A stretch of DNA of 64,000 bases from Amycolatopsis regifaucium (GCF_001613935.1 NZ_LQCI01000034.1:1217031-1281030); one strand, 5' to 3'; counted from the first letter of the stretch, positions 1 to 8,852 are shown. The notes: generated by a model not told the origin, from the sequence alone. Made by a program: numbers and translations.

Positions 1-1
1 A

Positions 2-373
2 GCGCTGGGCACCGTCGAGATCGCGCACGCCGGCTTGACCGAACTCCACGTCGTCGCCGACATGCACCAGCGGAAGGCGAAGATGGCCGCGCTGTCCGAC
101 GGCTTCCTCGCGCTGCCCGGTGGGGCCGGGACATTGGAGGAGCTGTTCGAGGTGTGGACGTGGGCCCAGCTCGGACTGCACGAGAAGCCGATCGGCCTGG
201 TCGACGTCGGCGGGTACTACGCGCCGCTGCTGAAGTTCGCCGACCACATGGTGTCGGAGGGCTTCTTGTCGGCGGGGTACCGGGACATGCTTCTGATCGA
301 CTCGGACGCTTCGGTCCTTCTGGACGGCTTCGCGGGCTACGTGCCTCCTCCGCGGCCTAAGTGGGCTAAGTAG
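2..373 (+). CDS. LOG-family cytokinin riboside 5'-monophosphate phosphoribohydrolase, 5' truncated by window edge
   Basis: LOG enzymes hydrolyse nucleoside 5'-monophosphates to free base and ribose 5-phosphate in the cytoplasm. The reading frame is already open at base 2 and coding-like (ALGTVEIAHAGLTELHVV), so the first TTG at 35 is not the true start and an N-terminal part lies outside the window. The family signature is present: LPGGAGTLEELFEVWTWAQ carries the PGGxGTxxE nucleotide-binding/catalytic motif, and the preceding MHQRKAKM matches the family's conserved Arg-Lys region. The C-terminus is complete, ending in PPPRPKWAK. M. tuberculosis has its LOG gene (Rv1205) close to gpgS, as here. 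It is convergent with plsC, with two palindromic elements between them. Confidence 0.9.
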   Translation, partial: ALGTVEIAHAGLTELHVVADMHQRKAKMAALSDGFLALPGGAGTLEELFEVWTWAQLGLHEKPIGLVDVGGYYAPLLKFADHMVSEGFLSAGYRDMLLIDSDASVLLDGFAGYVPPPRPKWAK

Positions 374-435
374 CGCTCTTCGGTGGCGGCTGTGGCCGGA
401 ATGCGCTAAATGTCGCCAGAGTCCGACTCGCGCGT

Positions 436-488
436 GCAATGAAAGGCCCCTTCCTTGCAAAATTTGCAAGGAAGGGGCCTTTCATTGC
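436..488. terminator. P-family long palindrome, copy 1 (probable bidirectional terminator)
   Basis: Perfect inverted repeat with 26-bp arms (436-461 and 463-488) around a single A. The arms contain GCAATGAAAGGCCCC and CTTGCAAA. It lies between the convergent LOG and plsC genes. Related palindromes occur at six other gene ends in this window. No U-tract follows. The terminator role is inferred from position and stem length. Confidence 0.75.
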
Positions 489-519
489 GGCGGCGGAGGC
501 GAGCACAGGAGCAAAAGGG

Positions 520-536
520 AGCAAGGGACCTTTGCT
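520..536. repeat. R-family 17-bp element, copy 1
   Basis: AGCAAGGGACCTTTGCT is a near-palindrome (one mismatched pair) with flanks GGG and ATCGCC. The same core occurs eight more times in the window, nearly always at a gene 3' end. This copy sits between the convergent LOG and plsC genes, just after the P-family palindrome. Confidence 0.7.
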
Positions 537-540
537 ATCG

Positions 541-775
541 CCTGGGGTCGCGCCGAGTTCTCGTGAGTGCCTTAGGTCGTTCTAGCCAAGGGTGTTTTAG
601 GTACCTACGGTGGGTGAGCCCGGTAGCCGCCTGACCGTGAAGGACTCTTTGGGGGACTTGTATTTGGTCACCCGCTGGTGCGGGTTGCCGGTCGGCACGA
701 GCTCAAGGTGTGAGACGGTGCGGCGACGCCAGCGGACCCACCCTCGGGCAGGTCATGTACTTACACGCGAGCCGG
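541..775. other. intergenic stretch without a recognised gene
   Basis: The rest of the LOG-plsC gap. Short open frames exist, but their composition does not look coding and I recognise no domain, tRNA or long hairpin. It lies downstream of both neighbouring genes, so no promoter is needed here. Confidence 0.5.
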
Positions 776-1450
776 TCAAGCAGCGCTCTGATCAGGGCGT
801 TTGTGGTACGAGTCGACGTACTCCTGCCCCGAAAGCTCCAGGATCGCGTACATGATCTCGTCGGTCACCGAGCGCCGGATCGCCGGTGACGAGTCCTGTC
901 CCTCGTACCGCGAGAAGTCCAAAGGCGCGCCGTAGGTGACGGTGATCTTCGCCCGGCGCGGGATCCGCTTCCCCGCGGGCTGCAGGTGCTCGGTGCCGGA
1001 GAGCGCGACGGGGACGACCTTCGCGCCGGTCGCCAGCGCCAGCGCCGCGACGCCCGTGTGGCCGCGGTGCAGCCGTCCGTCCAGCGAGCGGGTGCCTTCG
1101 GGGTAGATCGCGAACGCGCCGCCCGCGTCGAGCACCTTCCGCGCCGCCTCCAGCGCGGCGAGACCGGCCTGCGCGTTGCCGCGTTCGACCGGGACGTAAC
1201 CGAGGCCGCCCAGGAAACCCGCCATCAGTTTGCCCTTGAGCCCGCGGCCGGTGAAGTACTCCGCCTTGCCGAGGAACTTGACCTGCCGCATCGCCGTGAA
1301 AGTGATCACGCCGGTGTCCAGCGCCGCCCGGTGATTGGGTGCCAGCAGCACCGGGCCCTCGGCGGGGATGTTCTCCACGCCGCGGATGTCGGGGCGGTAC
1401 AGGGCCCTGACCAGCGGGCCCAGCACGAATCGGACGAGTAGCGGTAGCAA
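776..1450 (-). CDS. 1-acyl-sn-glycerol-3-phosphate acyltransferase (PlsC/LPLAT family)
   Basis: Membrane-associated acyltransferase expected to acylate lysophosphatidate or a related acceptor in phospholipid synthesis. The 224-residue length is normal. The catalytic NHxxxxD motif is seen as NHRAALD near residue 39, the acceptor-binding motif as YPEGTRS near residue 117, and VPVALSG is the usual block 4. The N-terminus (MLPLLVRFVLGPLVRALY) is hydrophobic and basic, suggesting monotopic membrane attachment. The start is TTG at 1450, preceded on the minus strand by GGAGG-AACC, a good ribosome-binding site; no in-frame ATG lies nearby. It is divergent from gpgS. The acyl acceptor cannot be told from sequence. 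Confidence 0.9.
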   Translation of the reverse strand: MLPLLVRFVLGPLVRALYRPDIRGVENIPAEGPVLLAPNHRAALDTGVITFTAMRQVKFLGKAEYFTGRGLKGKLMAGFLGGLGYVPVERGNAQAGLAALEAARKVLDAGGAFAIYPEGTRSLDGRLHRGHTGVAALALATGAKVVPVALSGTEHLQPAGKRIPRRAKITVTYGAPLDFSRYEGQDSSPAIRRSVTDEIMYAILELSGQEYVDSYHKRPDQSAA

Positions 1451-1500
1451 GGTTCCTCCATCGACAGGGTGTCGGACTCCAGCATGGCACGATCACTACT

Positions 1501-2407
1501 CATGAGTTGGTTCGAGCGGCGTACGTGGCAAAACCCCGATTGGACGCTCGACGACATCCTCGCTGCGAAGGGTGACCGGACGGTTTCGGTCGTGCTACCG
1601 GCACTCGACGAAGAGGACACCGTCGCCGAGGTCGTGGGCACGGTCCGGCCTCTGCTGGGCACGGTCGTCGACGAGCTGGTCGTGATGGACTCCGGCTCCA
1701 CCGACGCCACCGCCGAACTCGCCGAACGCGCCGGCGCCCGGGTGGTGCACCGCGAGGACGTCCTGCCCGAGCTGCCGCCGGTGCCGGGCAAGGGCGAGGT
1801 GCTGTGGCGGTCGCTGGCCGCGACGACCGGGGATCTCGTCGTGTTCCTCGACTCCGACCTCGTCGACCCGGATCCGGCGTTCGTGCCGACGTTGCTCGGC
1901 CCGCTGCTCTGCGAGGACGACGTCCACCTGGTCAAGGGCTTCTACCGCCGACCGCTGCGCCTGGAGAGCAGCGGCGGCGGCAGGGTCACCGAGTTGCTGG
2001 CGCGACCGGTCCTGTCGGCGCTGCGCCCGTCGCTGTCCGGGCTCATCCAGCCTCTCGGCGGTGAGTACGCCGCGACGCGCGAGTTCCTCGAATCAGTGCC
2101 CTTCGCGGCCGGATACGGCGTCGAGATCGGGCTCATCCTCGACGCCGAAGCGAGCTACGGCCTCGAAGGGCTCGCACAGGTCAACCTCGGCGTACGCAAG
2201 CATCGCAACCGTTCGCTGCTCCAGCTGGGCGTGATGGCGCGGCAAATCCTCGGGACCGCGCTGGCGCGCTGCGGCATCAAATCCGACGATCCGGCCCAGC
2301 TCACCCAGTTCGTGCACTTATCCGGCGAATGGCTGCCGGAGGTCGCCGAGGTGTCGATCAGCGATCGGCCGCCGATGCGCGATGTACGCGGCTTAGCCGA
2401 GTCGTAA
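1501..2407 (+). CDS. gpgS: glucosyl-3-phosphoglycerate synthase
   Basis: GT81-type glycosyltransferase that transfers glucose from a nucleotide sugar to 3-phosphoglycerate, the first step toward glucosylglycerate and, in mycobacteria, methylglucose lipopolysaccharide. The GT-A core is clear: SVVLPALDEEDTV, VMDSGSTDAT, then VFLDSDLVDPDP with the DxD metal site. Downstream are GKGEVLWRS and the family-specific PLGGEYAATRE and GYGVEIGL blocks. In-frame starts at 1469 (GTG) and 1484 (ATG) are possible. I chose ATG 1501 (MSWFERRTW) because it leaves room for a divergent promoter from plsC. The last 15 bases overlap the 3' end of cydC on the other strand. Homologue of M. tuberculosis Rv1208. Confidence 0.92.
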
Positions 2408-3946
2408 CACCTCGTCGAAGCCCGCGACGTGCGCTTCCCGGTGCGTCACAAGAACGACGGTGCCGCGCGCTGCCGCGAGGACGTCGGCCAGGACGGCGTC
2501 GCCGTGTTCCGGGTCCAATCCCTCGACAGGCTCGTCCAGCACCAGGATCGGTGGCGCGGCCAGCACCGCCCGCGCCAGCACGAGCCGCTGGCGCTGCCCG
2601 CCCGAGAGAGCGTCACCGTCCGAGCCGACCTCGCGGTCCAGCGGCAGGTCGAAACCCGCCGTGGAGCAGGCTTCGAGCAGCTCGGCGTCCGTGGCGCCGG
2701 GCTTCGCGAGCAGCAGATTCTCACGGACCGTCGTATGGAAGACGTGCGCGTCCGCGAGCGCGCCCGAAACCACCGACGGCAGCAACGTGGGGTCGTACTC
2801 GTCGAGCGGCTTTCCCTTCAGGACGACCCGCCCGGACGTCGGCGCCACGAACCCGAGCAGCACGTTCAGCACCGTCGTCTTCCCGGCACCGCTCGGACCC
2901 AGGATCCCGACGCGCTTCCCCGGCGGAAGGTCGAGGTCGACGCCCTCCAGCGCCGGAGCCCGGCCCGGGAACCGCACACCGACGCCTTCGAGCCGCAGGT
3001 GGCCCGGTTCGGGCACCGCGGTTCCGCGTGCGGGAGCGGGTTCGGTCAGCAGGGCGCGCACCCGCTGCGCCGAAGTCTGGACCTCGACCCAGCGTTGGGC
3101 CGCCGCGGTCAGGGGCAGGACCAGCTCGAACACGGTCAGCGCGCCCAGCGCCAGTGCCGCCGTCAGCGGCGTCGAAACCCCGGCGACCAGCGCGATCGTG
3201 ACGCAGGTGAGCAGCTGGACCAGCATCCCGGCCGCGGCCAGCAGGCTGGTCCGGTTCGCCGTCGCCCGGTCGCGCGCGGCGAGCGCGTCGACGGCGGTGT
3301 GTGCCGCGTCCACAGTGGACTCGTGGACGCCGTACGCGATCAGCTCACGTCGTCCGGTGACCAGCTCGACCGCCCGTTCGGCGAGATCGGCCCGCGCCGG
3401 AGCGCTCGCTTCCGCCGCTGAGCGGGTGATCCGCACGCACAGCCACGGCAGGACGATGCCCGCGACGGCGAGGCCGAGCGCCAAGGTGAATCCGGCCGCC
3501 GGACTGATGATCAGCGCCACCGTGGTCGAGGCCAAGCCGACGAACGCGGCGACCCCGGCGGGCAGGAGGCAGCGCAGGATCGCGTCCTGCACCGCGTCCA
3601 CATCGGACACCAGCCGGGTCACCAGATCGCCGCCGGAGTGCCGGGAAACCCGGTGCGGCAGCAAGGAGGTGTACACCCGCGTCCGCAACGCGCCGAGGTA
3701 ACGCAGGACGACTTCGTGTCCGGCGAGCCGCTCGGCGTACCGCAGGCCGCCGCGCAGCAACGCGAGCGTCCGGACGGCGACGATCGCCACGGTCAGCGAA
3801 GCCAGCGGCGGCTGCTCGGCCGCCTTCAGCAGCAGCCACGCGGCGGTGGCCATCAACGCGAGCCCGGCCAGTTCGGCGCCGGAGGCGATCAGCCCGGCAC
3901 GGACCAGCCGGACGACATCCTTTGTGGACACTCCCCACACGTTCAC
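2393..3946 (-). CDS. cydC: thiol reductant ABC exporter subunit CydC
   Basis: One half of the heterodimeric CydDC ABC exporter, which moves cysteine/glutathione-type thiols across the membrane and is needed to assemble cytochrome bd. About 517 residues: an N-terminal six-helix ABC membrane domain and a C-terminal ATPase with Walker A GPSGAGKTT, signature LSGGQRQR and Walker B ILVLDEP. The start is GTG at 3946, inside a GTGA overlap with the cydD stop. The frame stays open further upstream, but only as a shadow of cydD. It is last in the cydA-cydB-cydD-cydC operon and overlaps the gpgS end by 15 bases. Confidence 0.92.
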   Translation of the reverse strand: MNVWGVSTKDVVRLVRAGLIASGAELAGLALMATAAWLLLKAAEQPPLASLTVAIVAVRTLALLRGGLRYAERLAGHEVVLRYLGALRTRVYTSLLPHRVSRHSGGDLVTRLVSDVDAVQDAILRCLLPAGVAAFVGLASTTVALIISPAAGFTLALGLAVAGIVLPWLCVRITRSAAEASAPARADLAERAVELVTGRRELIAYGVHESTVDAAHTAVDALAARDRATANRTSLLAAAGMLVQLLTCVTIALVAGVSTPLTAALALGALTVFELVLPLTAAAQRWVEVQTSAQRVRALLTEPAPARGTAVPEPGHLRLEGVGVRFPGRAPALEGVDLDLPPGKRVGILGPSGAGKTTVLNVLLGFVAPTSGRVVLKGKPLDEYDPTLLPSVVSGALADAHVFHTTVRENLLLAKPGATDAELLEACSTAGFDLPLDREVGSDGDALSGGQRQRLVLARAVLAAPPILVLDEPVEGLDPEHGDAVLADVLAAARGTVVLVTHREAHVAGFDEVLRLG

Positions 3947-5502
3947 GCCAGCTCCCGTTCTCTCACGGTGCCGCCGCGGACCTCGAATACACGGCCGGCG
4001 AGCGCGGCCATCGCGGGCCGGTGGGCCACGAGGACCGCCGTCCGGCCGGCGAGCAGTGCACGGGTCGCGCCGAGCACGGCGGTTTCGGTCTCCGCGTCGA
4101 GCCGCGCGGTCGGCTCGTCGAGCAGTACCAGCCCCGCTTCGGTACGGGCGAGCGCCCGCGCGAGGCCGAGGCGTTGCCGCTGGCCCGCCGAAAGCGGCGC
4201 GCCCAGCTCCCCGATCCGCGTCCGGTAACCGTCCGGCAGGCCACGCACGACCTCGTCGAAAGCCGCCGCGCGGGCCGCCGCCCGGACGTCCGGCACCTGG
4301 CCCATGGCGATGTTCTCCTCGACGGTGCCCGCGAACAACGTCGGCCGCTGCGGTACCCACGCCGTCCCCGCCCGCCACGGTCCCGGATCCAGTTCCCGCA
4401 AATCGACGCCGTCGACGAGGACCCGACCGGATGTCGGCGTGACGAACCCCAGCAGCACCGCCAGCAGCGTGCTCTTTCCGGAACCGCTCGGGCCGACGAG
4501 CGCGACGTGCTCTCCCGCCTCGATCGCCATGTCCACTTCGGACAGCACCACCTGATCGCCGTAGGTCACGCTGACCTTCTCCAGCACGATCTTCGGCGCG
4601 CCGAGGCGGGCGGCCTGCGAACCACGGACGACCTCCGCCGATGAGACGGTCAGTGCCTCACGCAGGGTCGCGAGCCCCTCGGCGCCGGCGTGGAATTTCG
4701 CCCCGGCCGCCCGCAACGGCAGGTAGGCCTCGGGGGCGAGCAATAACACCAGTACCGCCGTGTGCACGACCATTCCGCCCTCCAGCAACCGGAAGCCGAT
4801 CGGCACCGCGACCAGCGCCACCGACAGCGTCGCCACCAGTTCCAGTACCAGCGCGGACAGGAACGCGACCCGCAGCGTGCGCATCGTCGCGTCCGTATGG
4901 GCGTCCGCCATCGCCCGCACCGTCTTCGCCTGCGCCTCGGCCCGTCCGAACACCTTGAGCGTGCCGAGTCCGCGCACGACGTCGAGGAAATGCCCGCCCA
5001 ACCGGGAAAGCAGCCGCCACTGCTTGGCCGTCTTCGCCTTCGTGTGCTGTCCCACCAGGATCGCGAACACCGGGATCAGTGGCAGTGTCGCGGTGATGAT
5101 CAGTGCCGACGCCAGATCCGCGGCGGACAGCCGGACGAGCACCGCGACCGGCACGAGCGCCGACAGCACCAGCGTCGGCAGATAGCCGGTCAGATACGCG
5201 TCACCGGCGTCGATCCCCTTCGTCACCAGTGTCGCGACCTCACCGGGCTTTTCCGCTTCCGCACCGAGAAGCCGTTTGCGGAGGCCGGCTTTGACCGTCG
5301 CCGCGAACCGGCCGCCGAGACCACCTTGGACGCCCGCGAGCAGCACGCGGACTACGATGGCGGCCGCGAGCGTCCAGGTCATCCCGCCGCCGGTCAGCAG
5401 CGTCGCGAGGCCGTCCGCCTGGACGAGGATCGCCGCGGCGGTCAGCGTGCCGAGGACGGCCAGCGCGCCGAAATGACGCCGCAGTCCGGGAAGGGGAAGC
5501 AT
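3943..5502 (-). CDS. cydD: thiol reductant ABC exporter subunit CydD
   Basis: Partner of CydC in the CydDC thiol exporter. About 519 residues: membrane domain first (for example ILVQADGLATLLTGGG and PLIPVFAILVGQHTK), then an ATPase with Walker A GPSGSGKST, signature LSAGQRQRLGLARAL and Walker B LVLLDEP. The signature reads LSAGQ instead of LSGGQ, a tolerated variant. ATG at 5502 is preferred over GTG at 5505 because AGGAG lies six bases upstream of the ATG. It begins 9 bases after the cydB stop and shares GTGA with cydC, so the genes are translationally coupled. Confidence 0.93.
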   Translation of the reverse strand: MLPLPGLRRHFGALAVLGTLTAAAILVQADGLATLLTGGGMTWTLAAAIVVRVLLAGVQGGLGGRFAATVKAGLRKRLLGAEAEKPGEVATLVTKGIDAGDAYLTGYLPTLVLSALVPVAVLVRLSAADLASALIITATLPLIPVFAILVGQHTKAKTAKQWRLLSRLGGHFLDVVRGLGTLKVFGRAEAQAKTVRAMADAHTDATMRTLRVAFLSALVLELVATLSVALVAVPIGFRLLEGGMVVHTAVLVLLLAPEAYLPLRAAGAKFHAGAEGLATLREALTVSSAEVVRGSQAARLGAPKIVLEKVSVTYGDQVVLSEVDMAIEAGEHVALVGPSGSGKSTLLAVLLGFVTPTSGRVLVDGVDLRELDPGPWRAGTAWVPQRPTLFAGTVEENIAMGQVPDVRAAARAAAFDEVVRGLPDGYRTRIGELGAPLSAGQRQRLGLARALARTEAGLVLLDEPTARLDAETETAVLGATRALLAGRTAVLVAHRPAMAALAGRVFEVRGGTVRERELA

Positions 5503-5511
5503 CACAGGCTC

Positions 5512-6504
5512 CTAGAAGTGCAGCAGCGAGCGCTGGTCGACCCGCCCGGCGTTCCGCCGCCAGGTCACCCACTGCACCGCCGCGATGACCACCAGCGCGG
5601 GCGGCAGGACGAACGAGAGCAGACCGAGCGTTTCGGTGCTGGCGGCGGCTTCGGTCAAGCTCAAGGAGAACCCACCATCCACAGAGGACACCAGGGCGTC
5701 CGGAAGGCGCAGTGTCCCGACGGCCAGCACTGGCGACGCCGACAGGACCATCGTGGCGACCAGTGCCGACCTGTGCCGTCCGGCGCGCAGTGCCGCGGCC
5801 GCGGCCACCAACGCGCCGAACGCCAGCACGATCGCGGGCACTACGGTCCACGACGCGGTGGCCTCGAAGGCGCCCCAGCCGACCGCCACGACCAGGAACG
5901 CGAACGCGGGTGCGAGCAACGCCTTGGCCGTCCGGTTCGCGCGGGCGGTGAACTCGGACGGTGCCCGGACGGCGAGGAAAGCCGCTCCCTGCAAGGCGAA
6001 CAGCGCGACGAACCCGGCTCCCCACAGCAGCGCGTACGGTTCGAACGCGGCGAGGACACCGCCGGTCGGCAGCCCGGCGACGTCGAGCGGGAGCCCGAGA
6101 ACGAGGTTGCCGAGGAACACGCCCCAGGACACCGCCGTCACCCAGGCGCCGACGGTGATCGCCAGTGTCCACGTGCCGCGTCCGGCGTCCGGCCGCCTGC
6201 TGCGCAGCTGCACCGCCGCGGTGAACGTGACCAGCCCGAGCAGCAGGGTGACGACCGGAACGTACGCCCCGGAGAACACTTTTCCTTCCAGCTGCGGGAA
6301 AGCGCCGAACAGGACGCCGACCGCGGCCACCAGCCAGACCTCGTTGGCCAGGAAGAACGGGCCGAACGCGCCGAGCACCCGCCGCCGTTCGCCCTCGTCA
6401 CGGCTGAGCCTGCCGAGCAGCATCCCGACGCCGTAGTCGTAGCCCGCCAGCGCGAAATAGCCCGCGGTCAGGAAACCGAGCACACACCACCACAGGATCA
6501 CCAT
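5512..6504 (-). CDS. cydB: cytochrome bd quinol oxidase subunit II
   Basis: Integral membrane subunit of the bd-type quinol oxidase, which reduces oxygen to water at the membrane without pumping protons and has high oxygen affinity. The 330-residue length is usual. The N-terminus VILWWCVLGFLTAGYFALAGYDYGVGML is typical for CydB, including the GYDYGVG turn, and about eight hydrophobic helices follow. It starts three bases after the cydA stop codon and is followed by cydDC, so oxidase and assembly exporter form one transcription unit. Confidence 0.95.
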   Translation of the reverse strand: MVILWWCVLGFLTAGYFALAGYDYGVGMLLGRLSRDEGERRRVLGAFGPFFLANEVWLVAAVGVLFGAFPQLEGKVFSGAYVPVVTLLLGLVTFTAAVQLRSRRPDAGRGTWTLAITVGAWVTAVSWGVFLGNLVLGLPLDVAGLPTGGVLAAFEPYALLWGAGFVALFALQGAAFLAVRAPSEFTARANRTAKALLAPAFAFLVVAVGWGAFEATASWTVVPAIVLAFGALVAAAAALRAGRHRSALVATMVLSASPVLAVGTLRLPDALVSSVDGGFSLSLTEAAASTETLGLLSFVLPPALVVIAAVQWVTWRRNAGRVDQRSLLHF

Positions 6505-6507
6505 GGG

Positions 6508-7686
6508 TCAGACTCCGCTCAGGACGGGAAGTTCGGCACGAGGCGCCGTCGCCTCTTCTTCGGGTTCCGGGCCGCGTTTGGCGACCCGCGACATCAACAC
6601 CCAGTCGGCGATCGCGAGTACCGCGAACAGCACCGTGAAAGCGACGAACGAGAACAGGACCTGGCCCGCGGGAATCGCCGCGACGGCGTCGGCGGTGGTC
6701 AGCTGTCCGCGAATCAGCCAAGGCTGACGGCCGATCTCCCGCACCAGCCAGCCGAAGATGGCGGCGATGAACGGAAGCGAGATGGCCGGCACCATCATGT
6801 ACAGCAGGGGCCGCACCTTGGTGATCCAGTTCCGGTACAGCAGTAGCGTGCCGAGGATCGAGGCGAGGAAGGCGATGAACCCGATCTGGATCATGAACCC
6901 CAGTGGCGCGCCGACCAGCGGCCCCGGTGACCTGAGCTTGTCGGGATGGTATTCGCCGAGCGGCGCGAACTGCGCGAAACCGAAGCCGATCACCATCGTG
7001 GACCCGGCCAGCGAGGTCAGCACGCCGATCCGCATCGAACGCCGGAAGAACTCGATCTCCTTGGTGTGCTTGATGAAGTGGTACGCGCTGACGCCGACCA
7101 CGAAGAAACCACCGGTCATCAGCGCCGCGCTCAGCACATGCGGCAGCGACATCGCCAGCGCCGGGTTGGTGAACAGCGCGCCGAAGTCGTCGAGTTTCAG
7201 CACCCCGTTCTCGGCGTGGGTTCCGACCGGGTTCTGCAGGAACGAGTTGGCCACCATGATGAACAACGCCGAGGCGTAGGCGGTCAGCGTGATCAGCCAG
7301 ATCAGCGCGAGGTGGACCCATTTGTTCAGCCGCCCCCAGCCGAAGATCCACAGGCCGAGGAAGGTCGATTCGGCGAAGAACGCCACCAGCGTCTCGATGG
7401 CCAGCGGCGCGCCGAAGACGTCGCCCGCGACCGTGGACAACCCGGTCCAGGTCAGCCCGAACTGGAATTCCATCACGATTCCGGTGACGATTCCCAGCGC
7501 GTAATTGATCACGTAAAGCCTGCCCCAGAAGCGCGTCATCCGCATCAGCTCGGGCTTGCCGCCGAGCGCGGAGCGTGTCTGCATCACCGCGACGAGTGTC
7601 ACGAGCCCCAGTGTGAGCAGCACGAACAGGAAGTGGAACGAGGTCGTCGTCGCGAACTGGAGTCTCGCGATCGGGAGTGCGTCCAT
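6508..7686 (-). CDS. cydA: cytochrome bd quinol oxidase subunit I
   Basis: Haem-bearing subunit of the bd oxidase. His18 in TTTSFHFLFVLLTLG is the expected haem b595 ligand, His in LPHVLSAALMTGGFF lies in the haem b558 region, and FAESTFLGLWIFGW is the conserved acidic helix. At 392 residues the protein is of the short Q-loop class usual in actinobacteria. First gene of cydABDC. A GTAGGC-T-GCCTAC palindrome lies 18-30 bases upstream of its start and matches one directly before the divergent padR gene, so PadR control of the oxidase is plausible (inference). Confidence 0.95.
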   Translation of the reverse strand: MDALPIARLQFATTTSFHFLFVLLTLGLVTLVAVMQTRSALGGKPELMRMTRFWGRLYVINYALGIVTGIVMEFQFGLTWTGLSTVAGDVFGAPLAIETLVAFFAESTFLGLWIFGWGRLNKWVHLALIWLITLTAYASALFIMVANSFLQNPVGTHAENGVLKLDDFGALFTNPALAMSLPHVLSAALMTGGFFVVGVSAYHFIKHTKEIEFFRRSMRIGVLTSLAGSTMVIGFGFAQFAPLGEYHPDKLRSPGPLVGAPLGFMIQIGFIAFLASILGTLLLYRNWITKVRPLLYMMVPAISLPFIAAIFGWLVREIGRQPWLIRGQLTTADAVAAIPAGQVLFSFVAFTVLFAVLAIADWVLMSRVAKRGPEPEEEATAPRAELPVLSGV

Positions 7687-7703
7687 GCCGATGCACTGTA
7701 TAC

Positions 7704-7716
7704 GTAGGCTGCCTAC
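7704..7716. promoter_or_regulatory. candidate PadR operator, cydA side
   Basis: GTAGGCTGCCTAC, a perfect 6-1-6 palindrome in the cydA-padR intergenic region. It is nearly identical to the palindrome at 7812-7824 beside padR; changed bases stay paired within each half. The regulator assignment is inferred from neighbourhood. Confidence 0.6.
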
Positions 7717-7811
7717 ATGTAGCCACTAAATCTATGAAATCGGGGTGATCTAGGGGACATTCCCTGAGGCGCTTCCGGGCAGAACCCCAGTACCCTGATG
7801 ATCGATAATGT

Positions 7812-7824
7812 GTAGACTGTCTAT
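7812..7824. promoter_or_regulatory. candidate PadR operator, padR side
   Basis: GTAGACTGTCTAT, an 11-bp perfect palindrome core (TAGACTGTCTA) ending three bases before the padR start codon. It matches GTAGGCTGCCTAC beside cydA at 10 of 13 positions, with paired substitutions. The position suggests autoregulation. Confidence 0.6.
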
Positions 7825-7826
7825 CT

Positions 7827-8153
7827 ATGAAGGCCGACAGTCTGCGCGGGCACCTCGACGCGCTGCTCCTCGCCGTCCTCGACGGCCGGAAGCTGCACGG
7901 ATACGCCATCATCGAGGCGCTCCAGCTGCGCAGCGACGGGGCGCTGGACCTGCCGACGGGCACCGTCTATCCGGCGCTCCGCCGGTTGGAGCGCGCCGGA
8001 TTCCTCGCCAGCGAGTGGGACGTGGTGTCCGGTCGCAAACGTCGTACGTACAGGCTGACCCGCCCCGGGCAGAAGGCGCTCGCCGCGGAACGGGCGGAGT
8101 GGCAGGAGTTCACCACGGTCATAGGTGGTGTCCTCGGGGGGAGCACGGCATGA
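7827..8153 (+). CDS. PadR-family transcriptional regulator
   Basis: Short winged-helix regulator of 108 residues. The PadR signature is clear: HLDALLLAVLDGRKLHGYAI, then DLPTGTVYPALRRLERAGFL (recognition helix and wing) and SGRKRRTYRLTRPGQ. It is divergent from cydABDC and shares ATGA with the downstream membrane-protein gene, so it leads its own operon. PadR-membrane protein pairs are common in actinobacteria, with PadR usually repressing its own operon. The two matching palindromes suggest it may also govern cytochrome bd; the inducing signal is unknown. Confidence 0.9.
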   Translation: MKADSLRGHLDALLLAVLDGRKLHGYAIIEALQLRSDGALDLPTGTVYPALRRLERAGFLASEWDVVSGRKRRTYRLTRPGQKALAAERAEWQEFTTVIGGVLGGSTA

Positions 8154-8824
8154 GCGCGATCGAGCCTTACCTCTCGGAGCTGGCCAGCGGGTTGAGCGGG
8201 CCGGCGAGGGCCAAGGCCGATCTGCTCACCGAGGCGAGGGATGGTCTGCACGACGCTGCCGAGGCGTATCGCGAGGGCGGCGTCGAAGCGGCGGAAGCCG
8301 AACGACGGGCCGTCGCCGATTTCGGCCCGGTCGACCTGATCGCCCGTGCCTACCAGGCCGAACTGGGACTTCGTCGCGACATTCGCGTGCTGTGGGAGCT
8401 GATCGTCGGGGTCCCGGTGTTCATCTTCGCCTGGGACTTCGCGCGGGTGCTGAGTTCCGACGAGTGGTCGCGGTACGCGGGGTCGACGCCCGGCTGGTAC
8501 CTCCGCGCGATCGGCGCGGCCGACACGCTGGCGGCGCTGTCCCCGGCGGTCGCGATCGGCGGCGTGATCATCGCGCGGCTGCTCTCCCGGCGCGCGGACG
8601 GTGCGGCGACGGCGCGGCCGGTCTCGTTGTCCGTGGCCGGGGCCTTGGGGCTGAATCTGCTGGCACTCGCGATGTACAGCGGCGCGACCGGGCTGCTGGA
8701 GCCCGCCCGGCTGATCATCAGCGTCCCGTGCGCGGTCCTTTCGGGGGCGTGGATCTTGTTCAGCATGCGGCTCACGGTCGCCGCGCGCCGCCACCGGCGG
8801 CCGGAAATGGCGATCGCGGCTTGA
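8150..8824 (+). CDS. HAAS-type (permease prefix domain) membrane protein, first of two tandem paralogues
   Basis: 224 residues. The first 75 form the helical HAAS/permease-prefix module (EARDGLHDAAEAYREGG, AERRAVADFGPVDLIARAYQAELG), which usually accompanies PadR regulators. Four likely membrane helices follow: VLWELIVGVPVFIFAWDFA, SPAVAIGGVIIARLL, SVAGALGLNLLALAMY and ARLIISVPCAVLSGAWILF. ATG at 8150 shares ATGA with the padR stop. The next gene has the same length and architecture and clear similarity throughout, so a duplication gave rise to the pair. No enzyme motif is visible; it may act as a membrane partner of PadR (inference). Confidence 0.8.
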   Translation: MSAIEPYLSELASGLSGPARAKADLLTEARDGLHDAAEAYREGGVEAAEAERRAVADFGPVDLIARAYQAELGLRRDIRVLWELIVGVPVFIFAWDFARVLSSDEWSRYAGSTPGWYLRAIGAADTLAALSPAVAIGGVIIARLLSRRADGAATARPVSLSVAGALGLNLLALAMYSGATGLLEPARLIISVPCAVLSGAWILFSMRLTVAARRHRRPEMAIAA

Positions 8825-8852
8825 CCGCGCGGAGTCTCGGGAGAACTACGGC

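Noticed and set aside
541..775. 81-codon open frame 610-855
   Set aside because: Overlaps the plsC end on the other strand, shows no recognisable domain, and has random-like composition.
2329..3201. plus-strand frames opposite cydC
   Set aside because: Arg/Pro/Ala-rich antisense shadows with no domain.
3947..4378. N-terminal extension of the cydC frame
   Set aside because: It lies within cydD and has antisense-like composition; the GTGA overlap gives the true start.
4762..6846. 694-codon open frame opposite cydD/cydB/cydA
   Set aside because: Low-complexity Arg/Gln/His/Asp-rich translation typical of antisense frames in GC-rich genes; the cyd genes on the other strand are certain.
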